Shown here piece by piece: positions 6,533 to 13,262 of a DNA stretch of 14,108 nt (its first letter is position 1; every line of letters begins with the position of its first letter). A program made the translations under genes and the position numbers. The notes beneath the pieces were generated by a model. That model saw nothing but the letters and a program-made list of their open reading frames with translations, made no database searches and had not been told where the DNA came from. Location: contig DESG01000089.1 in NCBI GenBank assembly GCA_002361175.1, positions 498 to 14,605 on the forward strand, given 5' to 3'. The stretch comes from Lachnoclostridium sp. UBA3320 (GTDB lineage: Bacteria > Bacillota > Clostridia > Lachnospirales > Lachnospiraceae).

Positions 6533-7582
6533 ATGAACAGCCGTTCCTTACTTAAAACACTTGCTATACTTACAATAATAACATCTGTTGTATGCCTTTC
6601 GCTAAAATTTATTCTTCCGCTTGTATTTCCATTTATAGCCGCATATCTGTTTTTAAGAATGCTGCTCCCTGCCATCAATTTTTTAAAAAATAAATGTGGA
6701 CTGCCTGTATGGTTTTCATATGGCAGTACACTTACAGTATTCTTTGTTTCAGCTTCTAGTGCTTTTTCATTAATTATATGGCTTATATGCAAGCAAATAC
6801 AGCTATTAATAAACAATTTCCCAATTTATTACCAGCTTTATAGCAGTATTTTTTACAACTGTCTTCAAAAATGCTGCCACTGTATTGATTATTACCTTTC
6901 TGTTCAAAATGGCACTACGCTAAACTTTGCCAATGAAAAAATTTCACTTTTACAATCAGGATATATTGATAAACTTGTAAATAATGCTGGACAAATATTT
7001 TCAGGGTGTATTAACGTATTTACACGTGTTATAACTCTTATATTCATAATACTTATAAGCATGATTGTTTTATGCAGAGATATAGACCATATCCACAATT
7101 CATATGCAAAAAACAGGTTTTATTCACATATACATAAGATAATGCACACTCTTAAAGAAACAGGCCTTGGATATATTAAATCACAGGGAATAATAATATG
7201 CGTGAATTGGTTTATATGCAGCACTGCATTTATGCTGATTAAAAATCCATACTTTATTCTTATTGGACTCTTAATCTCGCTTATTGATGCACTTCCTATA
7301 TTAGGCAGTGGAATGGTTTTGTGTCCTGTTGGCATATATTATATTTTCCACAGCAATTTTGTTTATGCTGCAATTCTTTTTACTGCCTATATTATAACTA
7401 TATTTGTACGTGAAATCCTTGAAGCAAAACTGCTTGGCACTAACATGGATATACTGCCATTTTTTATGCTTGTATCAATATATATAGGACTTAAAATATT
7501 TGGAATTAGTGGGATAGTTCTTGGTCCATTTGCAGTAGTTATAATACGGACAATTTATGAGACATTTTCAGATGCATATTAA
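6533..7582 (+). CDS. AI-2E family transporter, YtvI-like membrane protein
   Basis: This is 349 residues with two hydrophobic helices at the N-terminus (AILTIITSVVCLSLKFILP, VFPFIAAYLFLRMLL), a central soluble region, and several C-terminal membrane segments. The signature GLLISLIDALPILGSGMVL, then REILEAKLLG and YIGLKIFGISGIVLGPF, place it in the AI-2E/PerM family (PF01594). The IDALPILGSGMVLCPVGIYYI and VREILEAKLLG segments are closest in style to YtvI, the sporulation-associated branch of Firmicutes. Transport of AI-2 itself should not be assumed. I chose ATG 6533 because GGAGG lies five bases upstream; ATG 6506 and ATG 6521 are in frame but lack such a site. It is convergent with the AAA/PD-(D/E)XK gene. 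Three fragments of this gene or a close relative recur at 13111-13179. Confidence 0.85.
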   Translation: MNSRSLLKTLAILTIITSVVCLSLKFILPLVFPFIAAYLFLRMLLPAINFLKNKCGLPVWFSYGSTLTVFFVSASSAFSLIIWLICKQIQLLINNFPIYYQLYSSIFYNCLQKCCHCIDYYLSVQNGTTLNFANEKISLLQSGYIDKLVNNAGQIFSGCINVFTRVITLIFIILISMIVLCRDIDHIHNSYAKNRFYSHIHKIMHTLKETGLGYIKSQGIIICVNWFICSTAFMLIKNPYFILIGLLISLIDALPILGSGMVLCPVGIYYIFHSNFVYAAILFTAYIITIFVREILEAKLLGTNMDILPFFMLVSIYIGLKIFGISGIVLGPFAVVIIRTIYETFSDAY

Positions 7583-7599
7583 TTTGAAATAAAAAATAT

Positions 7600-7624
7600 A
7601 TACAGCTATTATTCTTGTATTTTT
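7600..7624. terminator. Weak bidirectional terminator between convergent genes
   Basis: A short AT-rich hairpin (ATACA 7600-7604 with TGTAT 7616-7620) has TTTT on the plus side. On the minus strand it is followed by ATATTTTTTATT. It overlaps the stop region of the minus-strand gene. The stem is only 5 bp, so this is tentative. Confidence 0.35.
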
Positions 7625-9300
7625 ACCATACAACTTTTCCTACAGAAACATACACCATATTTTTTAATAAATGTATAGCCTTCATTTAAAAGACTCTCGT
7701 CATAATGTTTATCTTCTATCTGCTGCAATGCTCTATAGCACATATTTTCCATTTCTGTAAACTTAAGTGCACGTTTTAATTCAAGAATGATAGCAGGCTG
7801 TTTTTCATCATCTGGTTTTAATACAATGTCATACCTTCCTTCTCCACTTTCACGATTTGAAAATTTATTATAATCTGGCATACCACCTAAAAGTCCTAAC
7901 AAAAAACCATGATAAAAATTTTCTGCACTGTCAATAAAACTTATGCTTTCACGTAGATACTTTTTTAGAATATTTTCAAAAACTTCTGTATTACCATCCA
8001 ATATGGCACTATATAATTCTGAAAAATCAACAGCTTTTATTCTTTGATGCATCCACTCTCGTATATTATTTTTATATATATACAAAATTTCTTCATTCGG
8101 TATTGTCATTGACAAGTATATCTGCTGTTCCATAAAACTCTTGTCCACAGCTCTAAGGTAGCCTGTAAAAAATAGAAAATTCCATAAATTATCCTGTGAT
8201 TTATATATATCTTCATAAGTAATATCTTCATGGACAGGTTTTTCTATTGTACCACCTGCAATTAGATTTTCAAGCTCTTGCTTTGTAATATTATCCGCAG
8301 TGTCGATTAATTCACGAATAATACTGTTTGATGATGTATTAGACCAATATGGCTTTGGAAATTCTGTATTTTTGTGGGTTATATCTTTTACATAATTGAT
8401 TATACTCCATGGGTTATATACCTCTGTTTTTCCAAAAAGATAGCCATCATACCAAGCTTTTATCTCATCTCTTTTGTCTGTTATGCCATAAGCTTTAAGT
8501 AAACTGTCAACTTCGTTTTGCGTAAAACCAAAATATTCTGCATAATCTTCACTCAGTACAGATACAACGTCAAGATTATTAAGCCCTGTAAATATACTTT
8601 CCTTACTGATGCGCAGACAACCTGTCACAACAGCCAATTTAAGGCTTTCATTTGTTTTTAATGCAGATTCAAACAGTGAACGAATAAAGACAACCATTTT
8701 GTCATAGAAATCATTAAAATAAGCATTTTCAAGCGGTACATCGTATTCATCAAGAAGTATAATTACTTTTTGATTATGATATTTTTCAAGACATTCTGAT
8801 AAAAATTGCAGTGACGTGAAATACTCAGATATTGATGCCATTCCTTCCATTAAAGAAAGAAATTCCTTTTTCTCAGATGGAAGTAACAAATCTCCCTCTA
8901 GTATATAGTAATGTCTTCTATATTCTTTTACAAGTTCTTTCTGTAATTTTTCCAATGCCATTTCATATGTTGGCTGCTTGGCTGATTTTAAGGATAAAAA
9001 GATTACTGGGTATTGTCCCATATGTTTTGTATATTCTTCTCCTGTTTCCATAATCTTTTTACCTTTAAAATATATGGAATTATCAGCTGCCTTGTCATCT
9101 GGCAAAATTTCTTTTTCAAAAAAAGTTTTTAACATACTTTGTGTTAATGTTTTTCCAAAACGTCTTGGACGTGTAAATAATGTAACTATGCTTCCTTGTT
9201 CAAGTATATCTTTTATCAGCAGTGTTTTATCTACATAATAATATCCATTGTCTATCATCAGTTTATAAAATTCAACCCCTATTGGTATTTTATATTGCAT
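7609..9300 (-). CDS. AAA-ATPase-like protein with C-terminal PD-(D/E)XK nuclease-like domain
   Basis: This is 563 residues, the full length typical of the family. The N-terminal AAA-ATPase-like domain (PF09820 type) begins with IPIGVEFYKLM and YYVDKTLLIKDIL. Its Walker A variant is TRPRRFGKT (43-51) and its Walker B is VIILLDEYDVPL (179-190). Family motifs GLNNLDVVSVLS (239-250), WYDGYLFG (283-290) and NPWSIINY (296-303) follow. The C-terminus carries the PD-(D/E)XK_9/DUF1703 core: FYHGFLLGLL, then GRYDIVL with Asp491, and ILELKR with Glu507 and Lys509. All expected catalytic residues are present. The biological role of the family is not established. It is abundant and multicopy in gut Firmicutes and Bacteroidetes, and mobility or defence has been suggested. 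The ATG at 9300 has AAAGGATGG upstream, slightly far (about 12 bases). A minus-strand promoter candidate lies at 9366-9394. No partner gene is adjacent. Confidence 0.9.
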   Translation of the reverse strand: MQYKIPIGVEFYKLMIDNGYYYVDKTLLIKDILEQGSIVTLFTRPRRFGKTLTQSMLKTFFEKEILPDDKAADNSIYFKGKKIMETGEEYTKHMGQYPVIFLSLKSAKQPTYEMALEKLQKELVKEYRRHYYILEGDLLLPSEKKEFLSLMEGMASISEYFTSLQFLSECLEKYHNQKVIILLDEYDVPLENAYFNDFYDKMVVFIRSLFESALKTNESLKLAVVTGCLRISKESIFTGLNNLDVVSVLSEDYAEYFGFTQNEVDSLLKAYGITDKRDEIKAWYDGYLFGKTEVYNPWSIINYVKDITHKNTEFPKPYWSNTSSNSIIRELIDTADNITKQELENLIAGGTIEKPVHEDITYEDIYKSQDNLWNFLFFTGYLRAVDKSFMEQQIYLSMTIPNEEILYIYKNNIREWMHQRIKAVDFSELYSAILDGNTEVFENILKKYLRESISFIDSAENFYHGFLLGLLGGMPDYNKFSNRESGEGRYDIVLKPDDEKQPAIILELKRALKFTEMENMCYRALQQIEDKHYDESLLNEGYTFIKKYGVCFCRKSCMVKIQE

Positions 9301-9365
9301 TTAACATATCCATCCTTTCAGTTTTGGTTCTTTCTAGTAAAACCCTCAAAAAGATAATTATACAA

Positions 9366-9394
9366 ATTTTAAACCTTATTCTTGGGGAAATCAA
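9366..9394 (-). promoter_or_regulatory. Candidate promoter of the AAA/PD-(D/E)XK gene
   Basis: On the minus strand TTGATT (9389-9394) and TAAAAT (9366-9371) are separated by 17 bp. An alternative TATAAT lies at 9357-9362. This would give a leader of about 55-60 bases. Confidence 0.45.
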
Positions 9395-9405
9395 AAAAAT
9401 TATTC

Positions 9406-9434
9406 TTGAAGTTATTTACTAATTATGTTAAAAT
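9406..9434 (+). promoter_or_regulatory. Candidate promoter facing the surface-protein gene
   Basis: TTGAAG (9406-9411) and TAAAAT (9429-9434) are 17 bp apart. Transcription would start near 9441 and run into the folded element. It could make a small RNA or a leader of about 430 bases for the gene at 9871. Both hexamers are imperfect in an AT-rich context, so confidence is modest. Confidence 0.35.
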
Positions 9435-9465
9435 GACCAGTGGGAAATCAAAATCAAAAATAATG

Positions 9466-9596
9466 GTGTATCACCTGACACTGCTGGCACAGTGTCAGAC
9501 CTGATATGGTACATAGCTACCACAACATACAGTATTAACTGCGATACACACGAACTTATTATATATGATTTACTTTGTTTTTTCAATCATATTTTT
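9466..9596 (+). ncRNA. Candidate structured RNA (four-way junction) with weak terminator
   Basis: A 7-bp outer stem, GTGTATC (9466-9472) with GATACAC (9543-9549), encloses three hairpins. These are CTGACACTG/CAGTGTCAG (9475-9483 and 9490-9498, 9 bp), TGGTA/TACCA (9507-9511 and 9518-9522) and CAGT/ACTG (9530-9533 and 9538-9541). Downstream, ATATGATT/AATCATAT (9563-9570 and 9585-9592) ends in TTTT. The 9-bp hairpin is solid; the outer stem and the small hairpins could arise by chance. It does not match tRNA arm lengths or any riboswitch that I recognise. Confidence 0.35.
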
Positions 9597-9645
9597 AGTG
9601 TGTAATAGTACTTCGCAAGAATACTGTCAGCCTTTTTAATATATA

Positions 9646-9683
9646 CAGGTTGTTGGTGTGGAAGCATACCAACACCTGTTTTT
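9646..9683 (+). terminator. Strong intrinsic terminator
   Basis: A 14-bp stem with one bulged T runs from 9646 to 9678 (core GTTGGTGTG/CATACCAAC with a G-T wobble) and is closed by a GAAG tetraloop. TTTTT follows at 9679-9683. It would end transcripts from the promoter candidate at 9406-9434, or act as an attenuator. Confidence 0.75.
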
Positions 9684-9689
9684 GTTTTG

Positions 9690-9750
9690 GTTTCCTACTA
9701 GAACCCTAAAGGCGGTACTTTATGCCGTCTGTGGGTTTTTGGTAGGAAAC
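9690..9750 (+). terminator. Long hairpin containing a second terminator-like structure
   Basis: GTTTCCTAC (9690-9698) pairs perfectly with GTAGGAAAC (9742-9750). Pairing continues inward through AACCC (9702-9706) with GGGTTTT (9733-9738) for about 17 bp, with one bulge and two wobbles. The inner part alone (ACCC stem, GGCGG/CCGTC stem, then GGGTTTTT) reads as an intrinsic terminator. The outer arms could compete with it. Confidence 0.55.
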
Positions 9751-9756
9751 TGTAGG

Positions 9757-9793
9757 GAAACTGCGGTTTATTTATAGTGCCGTAGTTTTTTTG
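9757..9793 (+). terminator. Third terminator-like hairpin upstream of the surface-protein gene
   Basis: AAACTGCGG (9758-9766) pairs with CCGTAGTTT (9780-9788) with one G-T wobble and runs into seven T residues (9786-9792). It ends only about 80 bases before the start codon at 9871. It therefore either closes an upstream transcript or attenuates the surface-protein mRNA. Confidence 0.65.
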
Positions 9794-9870
9794 TCCAAAT
9801 ATACAGAGGAGGGATAAAAATAAGGACAAAGAGACAAAAATTTGTAAAAAATATGGAAAGGGAAAGAATT

Positions 9871-12800
9871 ATGTTGAAAAAACACAGAATAAAAATAATA
9901 AATGCTTTAATGTGCTTTGCTATAGCTATAATATTTACACAGATGACACCAAATAAAACAACGTGCAATGTAGCAAAGGCAGAAGAAACGGAAAAAACAG
10001 ACTTTAAAGGTGCAAGCGGAAAGATGAAAGATTTAACATGGAGTATAACAGCAGGAGGACATCTAACTATTAAAGGTACAGGGGATTATATAAAAGGTTC
10101 AACTACAGTAGAACAAATACCAGACTGGTCTCGCTATAGTAATTATATCAAAACGGCAGAAGTAGACGTACAAAATATTACTTGTACAAATAATATGTTT
10201 CAAGGATGTGATAATTTAACGAGTATTAATTTAAAATCACTTAATACTGATAAGGTAACTGAGATGATGTATATGTTTCACGATTGTAGTAGTTTAACAA
10301 ATCTTGATTTAAGTTCTTTTAAAACTGGCAATGTAACTACTATGCACGCTATGTTTGATGACTGTCGTAGTTTGACGAATCTTGATTTAAGTAATTTTGA
10401 AACTGATAATCTAACTGAAACGTGGTATATGTTTCACGGTTGCAGTAGTTTAACAAGTCTTAATTTAAGTTCTTTTAAAACTGATAATGTAACTGATATG
10501 CAGTATATGTTTTATGATTGTGATTGTTTAACAAATCTTGATTTAAGTTCTTTTAAAACTGATAATGTAACTAATATGAGTGCAATGTTTTATGATTGTA
10601 GTAGTTTAACAAATCTTGATTTAAGTTCTTTTAAAACTGATAAAGTAACTGATATGACGTATATGTTTAATGGTTGTATTCGTTTGACGAATCTTGACTT
10701 AAGTTCTTTTAAAACTGATAATGTAACTACTATGGAAGATATGTTTAATGGTTGTCATCATTTAACGAATCTTGATTTGAGTTCTTTTAAAACTGATAAT
10801 GTAACTGATATGAGTGGGATGTTTAACGAATGTTATTATTTAACGAGTCTTGATTTGAGTTCTTTTAAAACTGATAATGTAACTGATATGAGTGGGATGT
10901 TTAGTGAATGTACTCGTTTAACTAACCTTGATTTAAGTAATTTTAATATTAACAAGATAGAGGGGAATAAGTTTTTTTTAGTAAAGAACTTATCATTTTT
11001 AGAAAGGCTTAGTTTTTTTGCAAATTCTTCTAGAGCATTTGAACTTCCTTTGTATAATGACCCTTTTGCTGATTCTGATGATAACCCTCTTTCTTCTGAT
11101 GACTATTATTGGGTTAATGATAGTCTGGAAACTGTTACTGGAACAGCTATAGGTGTGGCAAAGAAAGTTAGTTATTTTAGATTAAAAAAAGGTGAAACAC
11201 CTACTATACCTGCGCCTATTGAATATTCTATAATATATAATTTAGATGGCGGGGTGAATAATAAAGATAATCCTGCAACTTATAATGTCACACAGTTAGT
11301 TACTTTTAAAGCTCCGTCTAAAGATGGATTTACGTTTGATGGCTGGTATAAAGACAGTGAGTTTAAACAAGCAGTTTCTTCTATTGATGTTGGTACAACA
11401 GGAGTTATTATATTATATGCAAAATGGAAAGAAGATGCTAAAAAACCAAATGTAATACCAACGACCAAGCCTGTACAGACACAACAACCAGAACAAACAC
11501 AAAGTCCTGCAATATCAGGTGGTGGAATTCCAATAGTTTTTGGCAGTACATCAGGTAATGACGGCTTATCAAGTAGCAGTAGCCCATCAAACAGCAGCAG
11601 TCCATCAAGTAGCAGTAGCCCATCAAACAGCAGTAATCCATCAAACAGCAGTAGTCCATCAAGTAGCAGTAGCCCATCAAACAGCAGTAATCCATCAAGT
11701 AGTAATACCCCATCAAATAACACTAGTATGCCAACTAGCAGTAATGCACCAAGTGATGCTAATGACAATAAGGTTATAGATCCGATTACGGGTGCGGTTA
11801 CTGAAACTGTTACATTGCCAGATGGAACAAAAACTATAAAAGAAGTTTTCACTGAAACTAAGGACAATACAAAGACCGTGACTGAAACAATAAAAGCTAG
11901 TAATGTGAATACAACAATAGTTAAAGTTGTAAATTATGACGCAAATGATAATATTATTGATGCTAGGGCAACTGTTTATACAGGCGGTTCTGACATCAAT
12001 AGCAATCTTTCTGCTAAGACAGTAATTCCTGAAAGTTATTTATCAGGTTTGAAAGATATTGGAATCCAAAGTATAGATATTTGCATTGAGAAGCCTACAG
12101 TTGATATAGTGAAAAATACCACTGGCACTAAGATGGTAGTGAAAGTGGAAATGCCAAGTGTAGATGGAGTATCGGTTGACATGGTTATACTTACTAAGGA
12201 AAGTATCGCAAGTGCCATGGAAAGTGATAAAAAACTTGTTGTAAAAATTGTAAATGAAGACCATGAAAAATCTTATACTGTTACGATACCACAACATGAA
12301 CTTAAAAAGATGTCAGATGATATTAATATATCTGTGAGGACTGCTAAAGTTTCTGGTATAGATGAAAGTAAAAAGAATGGTATAGATACAATTTTATCTT
12401 CAAATGGTATAGGCGAAGATAATTCATATACTGTATCAGTGTCAAAGAATAATATACAAGGCGGTATTAAGGTAACTGTTCCTGTGTTACTTCCATCTGT
12501 AAAAGCTGGCGATAATGTGTATGTGTATTGCTATAATGAGAAAACAGGCAAACTTGAAGAAATTGCCAATAGCAAGAGGATGGTATTAAATGATAAAACG
12601 GCTGGAATTGAAATAAACAGTGAAAAAGATTATATAGTTACAGATAAAGAATTAAGTGGCAAAAATGTTGTAACGCTGCTTGATAAGTGTAAAGTAAAAT
12701 TTAATAAAACAACTGTCAAAAAAGGCAAAACTTTGAAGATAAAAACTAATCTTCCCCAAGAACTTTCTATTAAGAAAAGTCTTAAAGCAAGTGTACCTTA

Positions 12801-12972
12801 TGCAAAACAAACAGTAGTAGTTAAGTATAAATCTTTTGATACAAGCATAGCAAAAGTATCAAAGAATGGTACAGTTAAAGCAAAGGGTAAAGGCAAGGTA
12901 AAAATAACTGTGCAGATAAAATTAGCAGATGGAAAGGTAAAAAAAGTAAAGAAAAATATAACTGTAAAATAA
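9871..12972 (+). CDS. BspA-like (DUF285) leucine-rich-repeat surface protein with Big_2-like C-terminus
   Basis: This is a secreted protein of 1033 residues. ATG 9871 is chosen because AGGGA lies seven bases upstream and the resulting N-terminus is a classic signal peptide: KKHRIK, a hydrophobic core, then VAKA before EE (cleavage near residue 37). ATG 9853 would add six charged residues. Domains in order are a BspA-type leader (LTWSITAGGHLTIKGTGDY) and ten 26-residue DUF285 repeats (DNA 10213 to about 10965). A Listeria-Bacteroides/Flg_new-type repeat follows (YNLDGGVNN...FDGWYKDSEF...LYAKWK, about 11221-11433), then a Ser/Pro/Asn linker encoded by an 18-bp tandem repeat. About 300 residues of beta-rich domain lead to a C-terminal Big_2-like fold (KKGKTLKIKTN...DTSIAKVSKNGTVKAKGKGKVKITV). 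There is no LPXTG or obvious membrane anchor, so the attachment mode is unknown. An adhesive or ligand-binding role is inferred from family. The gene is monocistronic and convergent with a second surface-protein gene. Confidence 0.88.
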   Translation: MLKKHRIKIINALMCFAIAIIFTQMTPNKTTCNVAKAEETEKTDFKGASGKMKDLTWSITAGGHLTIKGTGDYIKGSTTVEQIPDWSRYSNYIKTAEVDVQNITCTNNMFQGCDNLTSINLKSLNTDKVTEMMYMFHDCSSLTNLDLSSFKTGNVTTMHAMFDDCRSLTNLDLSNFETDNLTETWYMFHGCSSLTSLNLSSFKTDNVTDMQYMFYDCDCLTNLDLSSFKTDNVTNMSAMFYDCSSLTNLDLSSFKTDKVTDMTYMFNGCIRLTNLDLSSFKTDNVTTMEDMFNGCHHLTNLDLSSFKTDNVTDMSGMFNECYYLTSLDLSSFKTDNVTDMSGMFSECTRLTNLDLSNFNINKIEGNKFFLVKNLSFLERLSFFANSSRAFELPLYNDPFADSDDNPLSSDDYYWVNDSLETVTGTAIGVAKKVSYFRLKKGETPTIPAPIEYSIIYNLDGGVNNKDNPATYNVTQLVTFKAPSKDGFTFDGWYKDSEFKQAVSSIDVGTTGVIILYAKWKEDAKKPNVIPTTKPVQTQQPEQTQSPAISGGGIPIVFGSTSGNDGLSSSSSPSNSSSPSSSSSPSNSSNPSNSSSPSSSSSPSNSSNPSSSNTPSNNTSMPTSSNAPSDANDNKVIDPITGAVTETVTLPDGTKTIKEVFTETKDNTKTVTETIKASNVNTTIVKVVNYDANDNIIDARATVYTGGSDINSNLSAKTVIPESYLSGLKDIGIQSIDICIEKPTVDIVKNTTGTKMVVKVEMPSVDGVSVDMVILTKESIASAMESDKKLVVKIVNEDHEKSYTVTIPQHELKKMSDDINISVRTAKVSGIDESKKNGIDTILSSNGIGEDNSYTVSVSKNNIQGGIKVTVPVLLPSVKAGDNVYVYCYNEKTGKLEEIANSKRMVLNDKTAGIEINSEKDYIVTDKELSGKNVVTLLDKCKVKFNKTTVKKGKTLKIKTNLPQELSIKKSLKASVPYAKQTVVVKYKSFDTSIAKVSKNGTVKAKGKGKVKITVQIKLADGKVKKVKKNITVK
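10213..10965 (+). repeat. Ten tandem 78-bp units encoding DUF285 leucine-rich repeats
   Basis: Units begin at 10213 and then every 78 bases (10291, 10369 ... 10915; the last is partial). Each encodes a 26-residue unit of the form xLTNLDLSSFKTDNVTDMxx, then MFxxC. Several units are nearly identical in DNA, including synonymous positions, which points to recent duplication or homogenisation. Units 1 and 3 are the most divergent. The cysteine after MF is kept in the first nine units. Confidence 0.92.
11575..11754 (+). repeat. 18-bp minisatellite, ten units, encoding a Ser/Pro/Asn linker
   Basis: Ten consecutive 18-base units (consensus AGCAGTAGYCCATCAARY) encode six-residue units of the SSSPSN type. 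The last three units are degenerate. Unit length is a multiple of three, so gain or loss of units would change linker length without breaking the frame. Confidence 0.93.
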
Positions 12973-12997
12973 TATCAGAAACAGAATAATTAAAAAT

Positions 12998-13052
12998 AGT
13001 GACTACTTAAATCTAATATGTTAATGTAATCAGATTTAAGCAGTCACTTTGA
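12998..13052. terminator. Terminator shared by the convergent surface-protein genes
   Basis: AGTGACT-a-CTTAAATCT (12998-13014) pairs with AGATTTAAG-c-AGTCACT (13032-13048), 16 bp with one mismatch and a 17-base loop. On the minus strand the hairpin is followed by ATTTTTAATT, a good T-run. On the plus strand the T-run is short (TTT). It probably serves both genes. Confidence 0.75.
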
Positions 13053-13110
13053 AGAGCGAAATTAGAATTACGCAATTCAAGTAATCCTGTTGAAAAAGAG
13101 AATGATATGA

Positions 13111-13179
13111 TGTATTAACGTATTTACACGTGTTATGACTCTCAAAGAAACTTATTGATGTACTTCCTATATTAGGTAG
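13111..13179 (+). pseudogene. Mosaic relic of the AI-2E/YtvI-like gene
   Basis: Three noncontiguous pieces of the gene at 6533-7582 are joined here in the same order. Positions 13111-13142 match 7007-7038 (31 of 32). Positions 13138-13151 match 7148-7161 (13 of 14). Positions 13151-13179 match 7280-7308 (27 of 29). The first junction lies within the shared ACTCT motif and keeps the frame (T-L-K-E-T); the second shifts it and meets TGA. All differences are transitions. This is what remains after internal deletions of a duplicate or a close relative, and it is noncoding. Flanking sequence on both sides does not match the gene. Confidence 0.8.
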
Positions 13180-13262
13180 CAATTCACACCAACAGGGGCT
13201 TATTAGTGACATCTTTCTTGTATATTGTTACTCGTTTACTTTATGCACGTTTTACCTTTCCT

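Larger units (their letters stand above)
9301..9870. other. 570-base divergent intergenic region: promoters, folded RNA candidate and stacked hairpins
   Basis: No convincing protein gene lies here. Reading rightward, the region holds a minus-strand promoter for the AAA/PD-(D/E)XK gene (9366-9394), a plus-strand promoter candidate (9406-9434) and a multibranched fold with a weak terminator (9466-9596). Three stronger hairpins with T-runs (9646-9793) follow. A strong Shine-Dalgarno-like GAGGAGGG (9807-9814) has no start codon at usable distance and is enclosed by TTTGTCC/GGACAAA arms (9790-9796, 9824-9830). Two diverged copies of a GTTTTGGTT...ACCCT segment occur at 9321-9346 and 9684-9706. Confidence 0.6.

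Noticed and set aside
9466..9549. tRNA gene, suggested by a 7-bp closing stem and three arms
   Set aside because: The first arm is 9 bp, there is no T-loop GTTCRA consensus, no recognisable anticodon loop and no CCA-compatible end.
9807..9830. Leader peptide after the strong GAGGAGGG site
   Set aside because: No ATG, GTG or TTG lies 5-12 bases downstream; the next starts are far away and better served by other sites.
10213..10965. CRISPR-like array, from regular direct repeats
   Set aside because: The 78-bp units are contiguous with no unique spacers and encode a DUF285 protein repeat in a continuous frame.
11280..11867. Minus-strand ORF of 195 codons rich in Leu/Asp repeats
   Set aside because: It is the antisense of the 18-bp minisatellite and linker of the surface protein; the repeat keeps all frames open.
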